From contig NZ_AP018823.1 of NCBI RefSeq assembly GCF_002217795.2, positions 3,968,001 to 4,032,000 on the forward strand: DNA of 64,000 bases, in the 5' to 3' direction. The notes below the pieces were generated by a model. It saw nothing but the letters and a program-made list of their open reading frames with translations. It was not told the origin of the DNA and ran no database searches. Below are positions 46,693-55,517 of the stretch, one piece after another (the first letter of the stretch is position 1; the number at the start of each line of letters is the position of its first letter). A program made the position numbers and the translations under genes. This DNA is from Aquitalea magnusonii. Lineage in GTDB: Bacteria > Pseudomonadota > Gammaproteobacteria > Burkholderiales > Chromobacteriaceae.

Positions 46693-47223
46693 ATGCTTAC
46701 CCTGAATGATATCGGCAACACTGGCAGCGCCAGTTTTGAACAACCGCTGGACATGCTGCTGGCCTGCCACGACAAAATACGCCGCTTCTGTGACCAACTG
46801 GATAAACTGCCCGGCTATATCAGCGAGCATGGCGTCAATGATGCGGTAAAGAACACCATCGACGGTGTGATCCGTTACTTTGATGTCGCCGGCCCAGCCC
46901 ACCACATCGACGAGGAAGAGGAGCTGTTTCCCATCCTGCTGGAACGCGTCCCCACCGCGGCGCCACGTATCGAGCAATTGGAAGCCGAACACGGCTACCT
47001 GCACTCGTGCTGGAATGCCATCCGCGACGATCTGCGCGCCCTGCGCAATGGCGAGCTGGACAGCATCAGCGAAAATGCGGTCGCCGAATTTGTACGTCAA
47101 TACCGCGAACATGCGGCGTCGGAAGAGGCATGGCTGATTCCCACTGCCGCCGCCACACTGAACGCAGAGGAACTGCGCAACGCAGGCTTACGCATGGCCC
47201 AGCGCCGTCAGCAAGCCTGCTGA
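46693..47223 (+). CDS. Hemerythrin (HHE) domain protein
   Basis: A 176-residue helical protein with a di-iron or oxygen/NO-binding hemerythrin fold. Candidate ligands are H in LLACHDKIRRFC, the pair in HHIDEEEELFPIL, H in EAEHGYLHSCW, and H/E in YREHAASEEAWLIP. The ATG at 46693 has GAGG eight bases upstream and is preferred to a longer frame. Divergent from the GNAT-AmpD gene. Role (metal, oxygen or NO stress) not determined. Confidence 0.88.
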   Translation: MLTLNDIGNTGSASFEQPLDMLLACHDKIRRFCDQLDKLPGYISEHGVNDAVKNTIDGVIRYFDVAGPAHHIDEEEELFPILLERVPTAAPRIEQLEAEHGYLHSCWNAIRDDLRALRNGELDSISENAVAEFVRQYREHAASEEAWLIPTAAATLNAEELRNAGLRMAQRRQQAC

Positions 47224-47247
47224 ACACCAGCCGGTGTCGTAAAACAG

Positions 47248-47276
47248 AAAAGGATGCCACCGGGCATCCTTTTTTT
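47248..47276. terminator. Terminator between the hemerythrin gene and tal
   Basis: Stem AAAAGGATGCC (47248-47258) and GGCATCCTTTT (47263-47273), followed by a T-run on the plus strand and a weaker one on the minus strand. It can serve both convergent genes. Confidence 0.88.
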
Positions 47277-47294
47277 GCTTTCAATACATCAGCT

Positions 47295-48356
47295 TCAGGC
47301 AGTCAGCTTCAACAAGGCAGCAAAAGCATCTTCAAACAGCTTGAGGCCATCCTGTTGCAGCTTGTCACCCACCGCCACCAGGTCGATATCAGCCTCGGCC
47401 ACATCCAGCAGGGTGATCTGGGCCTGCTGCGCATCTTGCGGCAGGGTCAGCGCGGCGACGCCATGATCGCGGAAGGCTGCCAGCGTGGCATCCGGTACCG
47501 TATTCACGGTTTCATCGCCAATGAGGCTTTCCACATACAGTACGTCGGAGTAAGCGGCGTTCTTGGTACCGGTGGACGCCCACAGCAGGAATTGCGGCCA
47601 GGCACCCGCCGCCTTCAGCGCGGCAAACTCACTGCCATGGAAACGCTGCTGATAGCGGGCATAGGCCACCTTGGACAGCGCAATGGCAGTCTTGCCCTGC
47701 AAGCGGGCAGGCAGTTGCGCATCCAAGAGGCTGTCCACGCGCGACAGGAAGAAGCTGGCCACGGCCTTGATGCCGGTCACCGGCTTGCCCGCAGCCAGGC
47801 GTGCGCTCAGGCCGTCGATATAGGCATCCCATACGGCTTCAACTTGCGGCAGGCTGAACAGCAGGGTGATGTTGACGTTGATGCCTTCGGCAGTCAGCGT
47901 CTGGAATGCGCGTATGCCTTCTGCGGTAGCAGGGATCTTGATCATGGCATTGGGGCGGTCGATCTCGGCCCACAGGCGGCGTGCCGCTGCCAGGGTGCCA
48001 GCCTCATCGTGCGACAGCGCAGGCGATACTTCCAGGCTGACATAGCCATCATTGCCGGCGCTGCTGCGGTATTGTTCCTGCAGCAGATCGCAGGCAGCCT
48101 GAATATCCGGCACCACCAGCGCTTCGTAGCGCTGCTCGGCGCTCAGGCCGGCATCGGCCTGCAAACGGGCCAGATCAGCCTGGTAGCTGGCATCGGTGCT
48201 GATGGCCTTGTAAAAGATGGCCGGATTGGAGGTAACACCGGCAATGCCGTCTTCCTGCAGCAGGCGGGCCAGTTCACCCGAAGCCAGCAGCTCACGGGAC
48301 AGATTATCCAGCCAGATACGCTGGCCAAACGGGCGGATGGATTGCAGACGATTCAT
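47295..48356 (-). CDS. tal: Transaldolase
   Basis: A 353-residue TIM-barrel enzyme of the non-oxidative pentose phosphate pathway. IAGVTSNPAIFYKAI is the N-terminal signature, and the Schiff-base Lys is in AMIKIPATAEG. GINVNITLLFSLPQ and ASFFLSRVDSLLD are further family motifs. Length and motifs fit the longer transaldolase subfamily rather than the 316-residue TalB type. Monocistronic. Confidence 0.95.
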   Translation of the reverse strand: MNRLQSIRPFGQRIWLDNLSRELLASGELARLLQEDGIAGVTSNPAIFYKAISTDASYQADLARLQADAGLSAEQRYEALVVPDIQAACDLLQEQYRSSAGNDGYVSLEVSPALSHDEAGTLAAARRLWAEIDRPNAMIKIPATAEGIRAFQTLTAEGINVNITLLFSLPQVEAVWDAYIDGLSARLAAGKPVTGIKAVASFFLSRVDSLLDAQLPARLQGKTAIALSKVAYARYQQRFHGSEFAALKAAGAWPQFLLWASTGTKNAAYSDVLYVESLIGDETVNTVPDATLAAFRDHGVAALTLPQDAQQAQITLLDVAEADIDLVAVGDKLQQDGLKLFEDAFAALLKLTA

Positions 48357-48563
48357 GATGTGATCCGGAGTCGGGAAAGTTGGCGCATTAAGAGCGGCTC
48401 ACAAAACAGCATGACATTCCTGAAGCAAGGCGTGCCATCGCTGACAGTACAGGGGTAGCAGCAGCAAGCGCAAGGCAGTGGCTGTTTTTGTGCGCGGCGG
48501 TAAAGAAGAACATCCTAGCGCGACTGTGCGTGCAGGCCAAGTGCAGATTGCAGCGATATGCTG

Positions 48564-48875
48564 TTAATTTACAGCGAAATCACAAACTAAAACGTCATCA
48601 ACAAACGGTTTTAGCGTGGCGACGCAGGCTTGGTAAGCCGGGTGGATCAGATAAGCATCACGGGCGGCAGCATCGACAAACTGCACCAGCCAGCCATGGG
48701 TAAAGCCGTGTTGCAATCCTTCCGGGCTGACATCCGGGCTGACATCCGGGCCGCCGCCCAGCGTCAGGATGTCGGGGATCTGCCGGGACAGACTGGCAAG
48801 ATGCTGGCTGATGCGGGCAATATCCTCCGCCGTGGCGGCAGGCAGAAAACGGATCAACACACTATGTTGCAACAT
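48564..48875 (-). CDS. Dabb (stress-responsive alpha/beta-barrel) domain protein
   Basis: A 103-residue ferredoxin-like dimeric-barrel protein: MLQHSVLIRFLPAATAEDI at the start and YLIHPAYQACVATLKPFVDDVLVCDF at the end fit the Dabb family. Function unknown. The start at 48875 is chosen by homology. A 12-bp in-frame tandem duplication (TCCGGGCTGACA, about 48721-48744) encodes the repeated PDVS in GGGPDVSPDVSPEG. Confidence 0.8.
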   Translation of the reverse strand: MLQHSVLIRFLPAATAEDIARISQHLASLSRQIPDILTLGGGPDVSPDVSPEGLQHGFTHGWLVQFVDAAARDAYLIHPAYQACVATLKPFVDDVLVCDFAVN

Positions 48876-48960
48876 GGCTACTCGCGGATTCCATTCCGCC
48901 ACTGCTTATGCGACCACCACCGGACGCTGCCCACGGGTGCAAGCACGCAGTCAGCCAGCC

Positions 48961-50283
48961 TCAGGCATGCGTTCCCGCTTGCGTTTCCGGCTCGGCGGCG
49001 CGCTCGCTTTGGAAAATCACACTGAACGTACTGCCCTTGTCCGGCTCACTGCGGATTTCCAGCCTGGCATTGTGGCGGGCAATCACATGCTTGACGATGG
49101 CAAGGCCCAGCCCGGTACCGCCATTGCCACGCGAACGGCCACGGTCTACCCGGTAAAAACGTTCGGTCAGCCGCGGGATATGCTCGCGCGGGATGCCGAT
49201 ACCACTGTCCTTGACGGAAAAACACAATTTCTCGCCATCCGCCTTCCACGACAGGGTGATATCGCCCCCTTCCGGGGTATAGCGCACGGCATTGGACACC
49301 AGATTACCAAAGGCCGAATGCAACTCCTGCGCACTGCCCCACAGCCATTGATTGCAGCCTTTTTCCAGCCGGACATGATGGCGGCCCTGCGACAAGCCTT
49401 CAGCCTCCACCATCAGGGTATCCAGCATTTCCTGCATATTGACCTTCTCGGCAGCCACTGCCTTGGGGCTGTTTTCCAGCCGCGACAGGGTCAGCAGATC
49501 CTCCACCAGGCTCTGCATGCGGCGTGACTGCTCCATCATCATGGGCAGGAAATGGCTGAGCGTGGCCTGATCCACCTCGCCCATATCGGACAGGGTTTCC
49601 AGAAAGCCGCCGACGACGGTCAAGGGGGTGCGCAATTCGTGCGACACATTGGCGACAAAATCGCGATGCACGGTCTGTACCCGCTCCAGCGAGGTGATAT
49701 CGCGGCTGAGCAACAGCTTGCGGGTAGAGTCAAACGGTACCAGTTGCACCGAAATCACCAGTTCGCGCGGCTGGGTAAACTGCAGCACCAGCGGCTGGCT
49801 GAAGCTGGCACTTTTCATATAGGCGTGAAAACTGGGCTGGCGGATGAGGTTGAGGATCTGATTGCCCACATCCTGCTTGCGGTCCAGGTTCAGATGCTCC
49901 ATCGCCATCGGGTTGATCCACTCGATGCGGTCATGCTCGTCCAGTACCACCACCCCGTCCGGCATGGCTTCCCCGGCATTGATGAAGCGCTCCAGCACAT
50001 TGGTGAGTTTGCGCTTGCTTTGCATCTGGGTGCGCATGGTACGGTACAGCGTCATGAATACGGTATGCCAGGCACCAAAACCATCTGGCACCCGCTCTGC
50101 TGTGGGGTGATCCAGCCAGCGCAGCAGCAGGGCAATGTGGTACAGATGAAACCCCAGCCAGGCCAGCAGGGCGATGCAGGCAGCGATCAGGCCTTCGATC
50201 GGTCCGGTAAACGCCCAGAAGGCCAGACCAATGAAGAGGATGACAAACAGCCATGCCAGAGTACGCTGCAGGAATTCTCGCAA
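48961..50283 (-). CDS. phoR: Phosphate regulon sensor histidine kinase PhoR
   Basis: A 440-residue membrane kinase. Two N-terminal helices (LAWLFVILFIGLAFWAFTG, AACIALLAWLGFHLY) are followed by a PAS domain. The H-box is in FVANVSHELRTPLTVV, and the ATPase has the N-box LVSNAVRYTP, G1 DSGIGI and G2 GNGGTGLGLAIV. The start is taken as TTG 50283, preceded by GTGAGG and 7 bases after the phoB stop; an earlier in-frame start lies inside phoB. It acts with PhoB in phosphate starvation. Confidence 0.94.
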   Translation of the reverse strand: MREFLQRTLAWLFVILFIGLAFWAFTGPIEGLIAACIALLAWLGFHLYHIALLLRWLDHPTAERVPDGFGAWHTVFMTLYRTMRTQMQSKRKLTNVLERFINAGEAMPDGVVVLDEHDRIEWINPMAMEHLNLDRKQDVGNQILNLIRQPSFHAYMKSASFSQPLVLQFTQPRELVISVQLVPFDSTRKLLLSRDITSLERVQTVHRDFVANVSHELRTPLTVVGGFLETLSDMGEVDQATLSHFLPMMMEQSRRMQSLVEDLLTLSRLENSPKAVAAEKVNMQEMLDTLMVEAEGLSQGRHHVRLEKGCNQWLWGSAQELHSAFGNLVSNAVRYTPEGGDITLSWKADGEKLCFSVKDSGIGIPREHIPRLTERFYRVDRGRSRGNGGTGLGLAIVKHVIARHNARLEIRSEPDKGSTFSVIFQSERAAEPETQAGTHA

Positions 50284-50290
50284 GACAACC

Positions 50291-50980
50291 TCACTGCTGA
50301 GTGGAAAAACGATAACCGGTACCACGCACGGTCTGAATCAACGCATCATGCCCGGTGGTCTCCAGCGAACTGCGCAGGCGACGGATATGCACATCCACCG
50401 TACGCTCCTCCACAAAGACATGGTCGCCCCACACCTGATCAAGCAATTGTGAGCGCGAATGCACCCGTTCCGGATGGGTCATGAAAAAGTGCAGCAGACG
50501 GAATTCGGTGGGGCCAAGGTCGATGGTATCACCATTGCCGCTGACACGATGGGTGATGGGGTCCAGCCGCAAGCCCTGTACTTCCACCGCATCATCGGTC
50601 ATTTGCGGTGCGCGGCGGCGCAACACCGCCTTGATGCGGGCCAACAGTTCGCGCGGCGAAAACGGCTTGGTGATGTAATCGTCCGCACCTGACTCCAGTC
50701 CGGTAATCTTGTCCTGCTCGTCCGAACGCGCCGTCAGCATGATGATGGGAATATGCTTGGTGCGCTCATCCGAGCGCAGGCGCTTGGCAATATCCACCCC
50801 GGAAGCGCCCGGCAGCATCCAGTCCAGCAGCACCAGATCGGGCAGCGCATTACGCACCAGGGTCAGTGCGGCCTCGGCGGTACTGGCACGCAGCACGTGG
50901 TGTCCTGCCTGGGTAAGGTTAAAGGCGATCAGTTCCTGAATTGCAGGTTCGTCTTCGACAAGCAAAATATTGGCAGCCAT
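50291..50980 (-). CDS. phoB: Phosphate regulon response regulator PhoB
   Basis: A 229-residue OmpR-family activator. The receiver has the acidic pair in LVEDEPAIQ, phospho-Asp in LVLLDWMLPG and Lys in YITKPFSPREL. The winged helix (RVHSRSQLLDQVWGDHVFVEERTVDVHI) is canonical. Upstream gene of phoR; no pst or phoU genes are in the window. Confidence 0.96.
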   Translation of the reverse strand: MAANILLVEDEPAIQELIAFNLTQAGHHVLRASTAEAALTLVRNALPDLVLLDWMLPGASGVDIAKRLRSDERTKHIPIIMLTARSDEQDKITGLESGADDYITKPFSPRELLARIKAVLRRRAPQMTDDAVEVQGLRLDPITHRVSGNGDTIDLGPTEFRLLHFFMTHPERVHSRSQLLDQVWGDHVFVEERTVDVHIRRLRSSLETTGHDALIQTVRGTGYRFSTQQ

Positions 50981-51132
50981 GTATCGGTCCAGTCCCGGTT
51001 TGATGATGGCAAGGATAAAAAGCAGCGATTACAGAAATATGACATTTCTTAAATTGTTGGCAAAACTTCTGCAATGCTTGTCATCCAGGGCAGCAAGACA
51101 TCATCTTGCCACGCCATGAGCAGCCTACTGAC

Positions 51133-51165
51133 AAAAAAAACGGGCCTGCCGCATTGGCAGACCCG
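51133..51165 (-). terminator. Intrinsic terminator with no upstream gene
   Basis: Stem CGGGCCTGCC (51141-51150) and GGCAGACCCG (51156-51165), ten pairs with one G-T, loop GCATT, followed by T8 on the minus strand. Confidence 0.8.
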
Positions 51166-51320
51166 GAATGGCCTTCGTCAAAAATTTTTTCGTCTGACTT
51201 GAGACCAGGGACAAAGAGATCACCAGGACAGTTTCAAACAGGTACAGGGACATGCACCCATCAGCAACGAATCCAGACTGGAGCCATTACAGCGGGACAG
51301 TGCCGCAACAGCTCCGATAA
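51133..51320 (-). ncRNA. Candidate small RNA upstream of phoB
   Basis: A minus-strand intrinsic terminator (51133-51165) lies where no minus-strand gene precedes it. A -10-like TACAAT (51332-51327) upstream would give a transcript of about 188 bases; its -35 (TTAAAT) is weak. The region has no long open frame on that strand. No known RNA family was recognised. Confidence 0.25.
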
Positions 51321-51431
51321 GGCGGCATTGTACGGAGCAAGTGACAATAATTTAATGTGGAAATATGGGATTTTTCGTACTCATGCCTTGTAAAATGGCT
51401 TTTTCATGCCAAGAAACCTTTGATTCGAAAC

Positions 51432-51875
51432 ATGGATAAATTCGACAAAAAAATCCTCAGCAGCCTGCACGAAAATGCCCGTATCAGTTATGCCGAACTG
51501 GCGCGGCGGGTCAACCTGTCGGCCCCGGCCATTGCCGATCGTATCGAAAAACTGGAAAGAACAGGCGTGATAACCGGCTACCATGCCCAGATCGATCCGA
51601 CCAAGGCCGGACTGCCCATCCTGTGCATGATAGAGCTGACCGTCAAACACCTGGACTACTACGTGGTGCTGGAGCGCATCCGTAACATGCCGCAGGTACT
51701 GGAGTGTGCATCCATCACCGGCACCAGCGGCCTGATGATGAAAGTGGCGGTCGATACCATGCCCAGCCTGCAAACCCTGATTGCCCAGTTGATGCAGTTT
51801 GGCGATACCAAGACCTCCATCATCATCGACATGCCGGTACCGCCACGCATGCCCCAACTGTTGGCGGATGACTGA
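51432..51875 (+). CDS. Lrp/AsnC family transcriptional regulator
   Basis: A 147-residue regulator. The N-terminal HTH spans about 1-60 (DKKILSSLHENARISYAELARRVNLSAPAIADRIEKLE) and the ligand-binding RAM domain about 70-140 (LPILCMIELTV, ECASITGTSGLMMKVAV). The start at 51432 (MDKFDKK) fits the family. Divergent from phoB; effector and targets unknown. Confidence 0.93.
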   Translation: MDKFDKKILSSLHENARISYAELARRVNLSAPAIADRIEKLERTGVITGYHAQIDPTKAGLPILCMIELTVKHLDYYVVLERIRNMPQVLECASITGTSGLMMKVAVDTMPSLQTLIAQLMQFGDTKTSIIIDMPVPPRMPQLLADD

Positions 51876-51986
51876 ACACGGCTAGCGCCCATCGCCCGGC
51901 CATGGCGATGTGCTGGCAGCACCGTCATCAGGATGACGGCCATTGCCTCCCGAGGGGTAGACATCAGGCAATACGTAAGCGCGGGC

Positions 51987-52022
51987 AAAAAAATGGCCGA
52001 AGAATCATCGATTCTTCGGCCA
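51987..52022 (-). terminator. Intrinsic terminator after gap
   Basis: Perfect 13-bp stem TGGCCGAAGAATC (51994-52006) and GATTCTTCGGCCA (52010-52022) with loop ATC and T7 on the minus strand. The outer stem shares TGGCCGAAG with the hisA terminator. Confidence 0.9.
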
Positions 52023-52163
52023 AGCTCTTGGGAGAGACCATATAGAAGCACATCTACGAACGAAGCACCCAGGCCGCCATCTTCTGACCAATGACAGCCG
52101 GGTGTACTGCACCGGCTTCTCCCCAACAGTTCTGACGCTGCCAGGGAGAACGGATAAGTTGAA

Positions 52164-53174
52164 TTACTTGGCGGCAACCCAGGCCAGCGAGGTATCCAAC
52201 ATGCGGTTGGCAAAGCCCCACTCGTTGTCGTACCAGGACAGCACTTTGACTTCGCGACCGGCAATCACACGGGTCAGCGTGGAATCAAACACGCTGGAAG
52301 CCGGGTGGTGCAGGAAGTCACGCGATACCAGCGGCAGGGTGTTGACGGCCAGCACACCGGCCAGCTTGCCCTTGGCAGCGCTGCTGATCAGCTCGTTGAC
52401 TTCTTCCACCGTAGTGTCACGGGAGGAAGTGAAGGTCAGGTCCACCAGCGAGACATTGCTCACCGGAACACGCACGGCAAAGCCATCCAGCTTGCCCTTC
52501 AGCTTGGGCAGTACCAGGCCCACTGCAGCGGCAGCGCCGGTCTTGGTCGGGATCATGGACACGGCGGCAGAACGGGCACGGCGCAAGTCGGAGTGATCGG
52601 TATCCAGCAGCACCTGATCGTTGGTGTAGGCATGGATGGTGGTCATCAGGCCACGCTCAATACCAATGGTATCGATCAGCGGCTGTACCAGCGGAGCCAG
52701 GCAGTTGGTGGTGCAAGACGCATTGGACACCACGGTCATGGCGCTGGTCAGCACGTCATCGTTGACGCCGAATACCACGGTAGCGTCGGCATCGTTAGCC
52801 GGCGCGGAAATCAGCACGCGCTTGGCACCGGCTTCCAGGTGCAGCGCCGCTTTTTCACGTTTGGTGAAGATGCCGGTACATTCCAGTACCACATCCACGC
52901 CCAGTTCTTTCCAGGGCAGCTCGGCCGGGTTACGGATGGAGAGCAGCTTGATCGGCTTGCCGTTCACCACCAGGGCATCGCCTTCCAGTGCAATGGTGCC
53001 GCCAAACGGGCCATGTACGCTGTCAAAGCGGGTGAGGTGTTCGTGCAGTTCCGGCTTGCCCAGGTCATTGATGGCCACGATTTCGATATCGCGGTCAGCA
53101 AAACGCTCCTGCCAGGCGCGGACCACCATGCGGCCAATACGACCGTAACCATTAATGGCAACTTTCAACGTCAT
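52164..53174 (-). CDS. gap: Glyceraldehyde-3-phosphate dehydrogenase, type I
   Basis: A 336-residue glycolytic enzyme. The NAD-binding start is [15 protein letters not shown], the catalytic Cys is in [13 protein letters not shown], and [11 protein letters not shown] and [13 protein letters not shown] are further signatures. An erythrose-4-phosphate dehydrogenase role is possible but less likely. AGGAGG seven bases before the ATG. An inverted repeat ACTAC-aaaa-GTAGT (53263-53276) lies in its promoter region. Monocistronic. Confidence 0.94.
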   Translation of the reverse strand: MTLKVAINGYGRIGRMVVRAWQERFADRDIEIVAINDLGKPELHEHLTRFDSVHGPFGGTIALEGDALVVNGKPIKLLSIRNPAELPWKELGVDVVLECTGIFTKREKAALHLEAGAKRVLISAPANDADATVVFGVNDDVLTSAMTVVSNASCTTNCLAPLVQPLIDTIGIERGLMTTIHAYTNDQVLLDTDHSDLRRARSAAVSMIPTKTGAAAAVGLVLPKLKGKLDGFAVRVPVSNVSLVDLTFTSSRDTTVEEVNELISSAAKGKLAGVLAVNTLPLVSRDFLHHPASSVFDSTLTRVIAGREVKVLSWYDNEWGFANRMLDTSLAWVAAK

Positions 53175-53262
53175 GATGCATCCTCCTAATTTGGTAATGG
53201 TGCAAGGTCATCTGGTGCCCTGCGCCAATCAATTTCTGCTCCTTTTGCCCTGTAAGCAAGTG

Positions 53263-53276
53263 ACTACAAAAGTAGT
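53263..53276. promoter_or_regulatory. Inverted repeat in the gap upstream region
   Basis: ACTAC (53263-53267), AAAA, GTAGT (53272-53276), about 90 bases before the gap start. A small possible operator; nothing else supports it. Confidence 0.25.
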
Positions 53277-53347
53277 GTGCGGGTTACCAACAATGCGGCG
53301 AAATCCTTACCTGACAAGGCTCGCCGCCGTGTAGTGCCAATGTGGTT

Positions 53348-55102
53348 TTACCGCTGTAGCAAACTGGCCAAAGGAGCAGGGTCTTCTGCCAGCATCACAT
53401 GCAGCAGCGTGGCAGAGAAGGTGGTGACACCACGCGCCCCCAGCGACTGCAAGGCAGCGGTATCCACCAGCGTGGCATCACACACTTCCACGCGCAGACG
53501 GCTGCCAGCTACCGCACCCACCTGTATCACATTAGTCGGTCCGCCCAGTGCCTGCAGCCAGGTATCGCGCGCACCATCCGTCACCACAAGATCTTGCCTC
53601 CCTGCAGCCGGCGAACGGGACGGCTGTTGCGCGCCACGGCTGCTGGCCAGCTCGCCTTGCTGCAAGGCGGTACGGATTTCATCGGAGACAAGGTCGGCCT
53701 CCGGTCCCAGCACCACCTGCACACTGCCGGCCGCCGGTTTGATCAGCCCGCGCGAACCCAATGCCTTGAGTGCGGCTTCGTCCACTTTGTCATTGTCGGC
53801 CACCTGCAAGCGCAAGCGCGTGGTGCAGGCATCCACCGACTTCAGATTGGCTGCCCCGCCCAGGGCCAGGATGAAGCCATGGGCACGGGAAGAACCTTCC
53901 GTCGCCACCACGGCAACCTGTTGTACCGCTTCACGTCCCATGGTCTGCAAATCGAATTTCCGGATGAAGAAACTGAACAGGCCGTAATAGATGACGAAAT
54001 ACAGCAAGCCCACCGGCAGCAGCAACAGCGGTTTCTGCGCAATGCCAAAGTTAAGCAGGTAATCGAACAGGCCGGCGGAGAAGCCAAAGCCCAGATGCAC
54101 GCCCAGCGCATACATCAAGGCCATGGCAATGCCGGTGAGTACCGCATGAATGGCATACAACACCGGGGCGAGGAACATGAAGGCAAACTCGACCGGCTCG
54201 GTCACCCCGGTCAGGAAGGCGGTCAGCGCCATGGAAAACAGCACCCCGCCCACGGCGGCCTTGTTTTCCGGCTTGGCCGCGCGGTACATCGCCAGGCAGG
54301 CCGCTGGCAGGCCAAACATCATGACCGGGAAAAAGCCGCTCATGAACATGCCAGCGGTTTTATCCCCGGCAAAGAAGCGGGTCAGGTCGCCATGCACCAG
54401 CTTGCCGGCCTCGTTGGTGAAGTCGCCTACCTGGAACCAGACAATGGTATTGAGAATGTGGTGCAGGCCGGTGACGACAAGCAGGCGGTTGAGCACGCCA
54501 TAGATGAACAGCCCGATTTCGCCCACGCCGATCAGCCATTTGCCGACAGCATCAATGCCGTTTTGCACTGGCGGCCAGGCCAGGCCCAGCACCACCCCCA
54601 GCAGCAGCATGGCAAAACCGGTGGCAATCGGCACAAAACGCCGCCCGCCGAAGAAGGCCAGGTAGGTGGGCAGCTTGATGTCCTTGTAACGGTTGTACAG
54701 CACCCCGGCAATCAGGCCGGACAAGATCCCGGCCAGCACCCCCATATTGATGGCGAATGGTTTGCCCGCAGGGTCAAGATGCACCAGCGCTTTGAAAGCA
54801 CCGTAACCCAGCAATGTTTCCGGCATCACTTTCAGCACGGCGGTCAGCACCATGTAGCCGATGGCCCCCGCCAGGCCCGCCGCGCCGTTGTTGTCACGCG
54901 CAAAGCCCACCGCCACGCCAATGGCAAAAATCAGCGCCAGATTACCGAAAATGGCATCCCCGGCCTGCGCCATCACCTTGATATTCAAGAGATCGGGCTG
55001 TCCCAGCCGCAGTAGCAGACCGGCCACCGGCAATACCGCAATCGGCAGCATCAATGCCCGGCCCAGTTGCTGGATGCCGGCAAACTTGTTTTGTGTACTC
55101 AC
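53348..55102 (-). CDS. nagE: PTS N-acetylglucosamine-specific EIIC-EIIB protein with a second, degenerate EIIB domain
   Basis: A 584-residue sugar permease. Residues ~1-380 are the EIIC domain (about ten helices, GLPAACLAMYRAAKPENK, LTGVTEPVEFAFMFLAP). A first EIIB has the phospho-Cys in SVDACTTRLRLQV. A second EIIB-like domain at the C-terminus (GGPTNVIQVGAVAGSRLRVEV) lacks the cysteine. There is no EIIA domain, so phosphate must come from an EIIA elsewhere. GTG 55102 has a strong AAGGAGG seven bases upstream. It belongs functionally with nagA and the SIS deaminase upstream. Confidence 0.92.
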   Translation of the reverse strand: MSTQNKFAGIQQLGRALMLPIAVLPVAGLLLRLGQPDLLNIKVMAQAGDAIFGNLALIFAIGVAVGFARDNNGAAGLAGAIGYMVLTAVLKVMPETLLGYGAFKALVHLDPAGKPFAINMGVLAGILSGLIAGVLYNRYKDIKLPTYLAFFGGRRFVPIATGFAMLLLGVVLGLAWPPVQNGIDAVGKWLIGVGEIGLFIYGVLNRLLVVTGLHHILNTIVWFQVGDFTNEAGKLVHGDLTRFFAGDKTAGMFMSGFFPVMMFGLPAACLAMYRAAKPENKAAVGGVLFSMALTAFLTGVTEPVEFAFMFLAPVLYAIHAVLTGIAMALMYALGVHLGFGFSAGLFDYLLNFGIAQKPLLLLPVGLLYFVIYYGLFSFFIRKFDLQTMGREAVQQVAVVATEGSSRAHGFILALGGAANLKSVDACTTRLRLQVADNDKVDEAALKALGSRGLIKPAAGSVQVVLGPEADLVSDEIRTALQQGELASSRGAQQPSRSPAAGRQDLVVTDGARDTWLQALGGPTNVIQVGAVAGSRLRVEVCDATLVDTAALQSLGARGVTTFSATLLHVMLAEDPAPLASLLQR

Positions 55103-55517
55103 CTCAACGCCTCCTTTTAATGTGGAATGGTCAGTTGCCATTCCGTCTTATCTGCGCTGCAGTCGCCAGCAAAGCTGGCGGCACAGGATAGGGTGTTTCG
55201 TGATCATGCCTGCCTGGCTGCGCGCATGACTGCCATCGGACAAGCGGAAAAACCAGGCTGGTGGCCGTTATCGGCCAATGACGATGTGCAGACATGGGGG
55301 GCGGCACCATGGATGCCGGGCCTGCACGGGAAAGACGGGACAACATCGGACACCTCCTGTCGGGTCAGGAGTGGCCGATGGGGTGGCGGGACTCCTGCGG
55401 CTCAGTCCATGCCGGTACCGCCGGGCCGCCTGACGGCCCGGATGGCACCTGGCACGGCGACAAGCCGTAACGGTTTGGCAACAGGCCACCGGGTGGTGAC
55501 CGGGTTCAGGGCAGCGC
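55103..55517. other. Intergenic region upstream of nagE
   Basis: 415 bases without a convincing gene. It holds nagE leader hairpins and an 8-bp GC-rich hairpin CCGGGCCG/CGGCCCGG (55421-55441) that lacks a T-run. Short open frames here are GC-driven and have no recognisable family. No copy of the ATACCAC repeat seen before nagR was found. Confidence 0.5.
55124..55180 (-). promoter_or_regulatory. Two hairpins in the nagE leader
   Basis: GGAATGG/CCATTCC (55124-55144, 7-base loop) lies close to the nagE ribosome-binding site, and CGCCAGC/GCTGGCG (55164-55180, 3-base loop) just upstream of it. They could be operators or leader structures affecting translation. Confidence 0.35.

Larger units (their letters stand above)
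50981..51431. other. Intergenic region between phoB and the Lrp-type gene
   Basis: 451 bases with no convincing protein gene. It must contain the phoB and Lrp-type promoters; no clear Pho box was recognised. It also contains a minus-strand terminator at 51133-51165 and a possible small RNA (see those entries). Confidence 0.5.
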
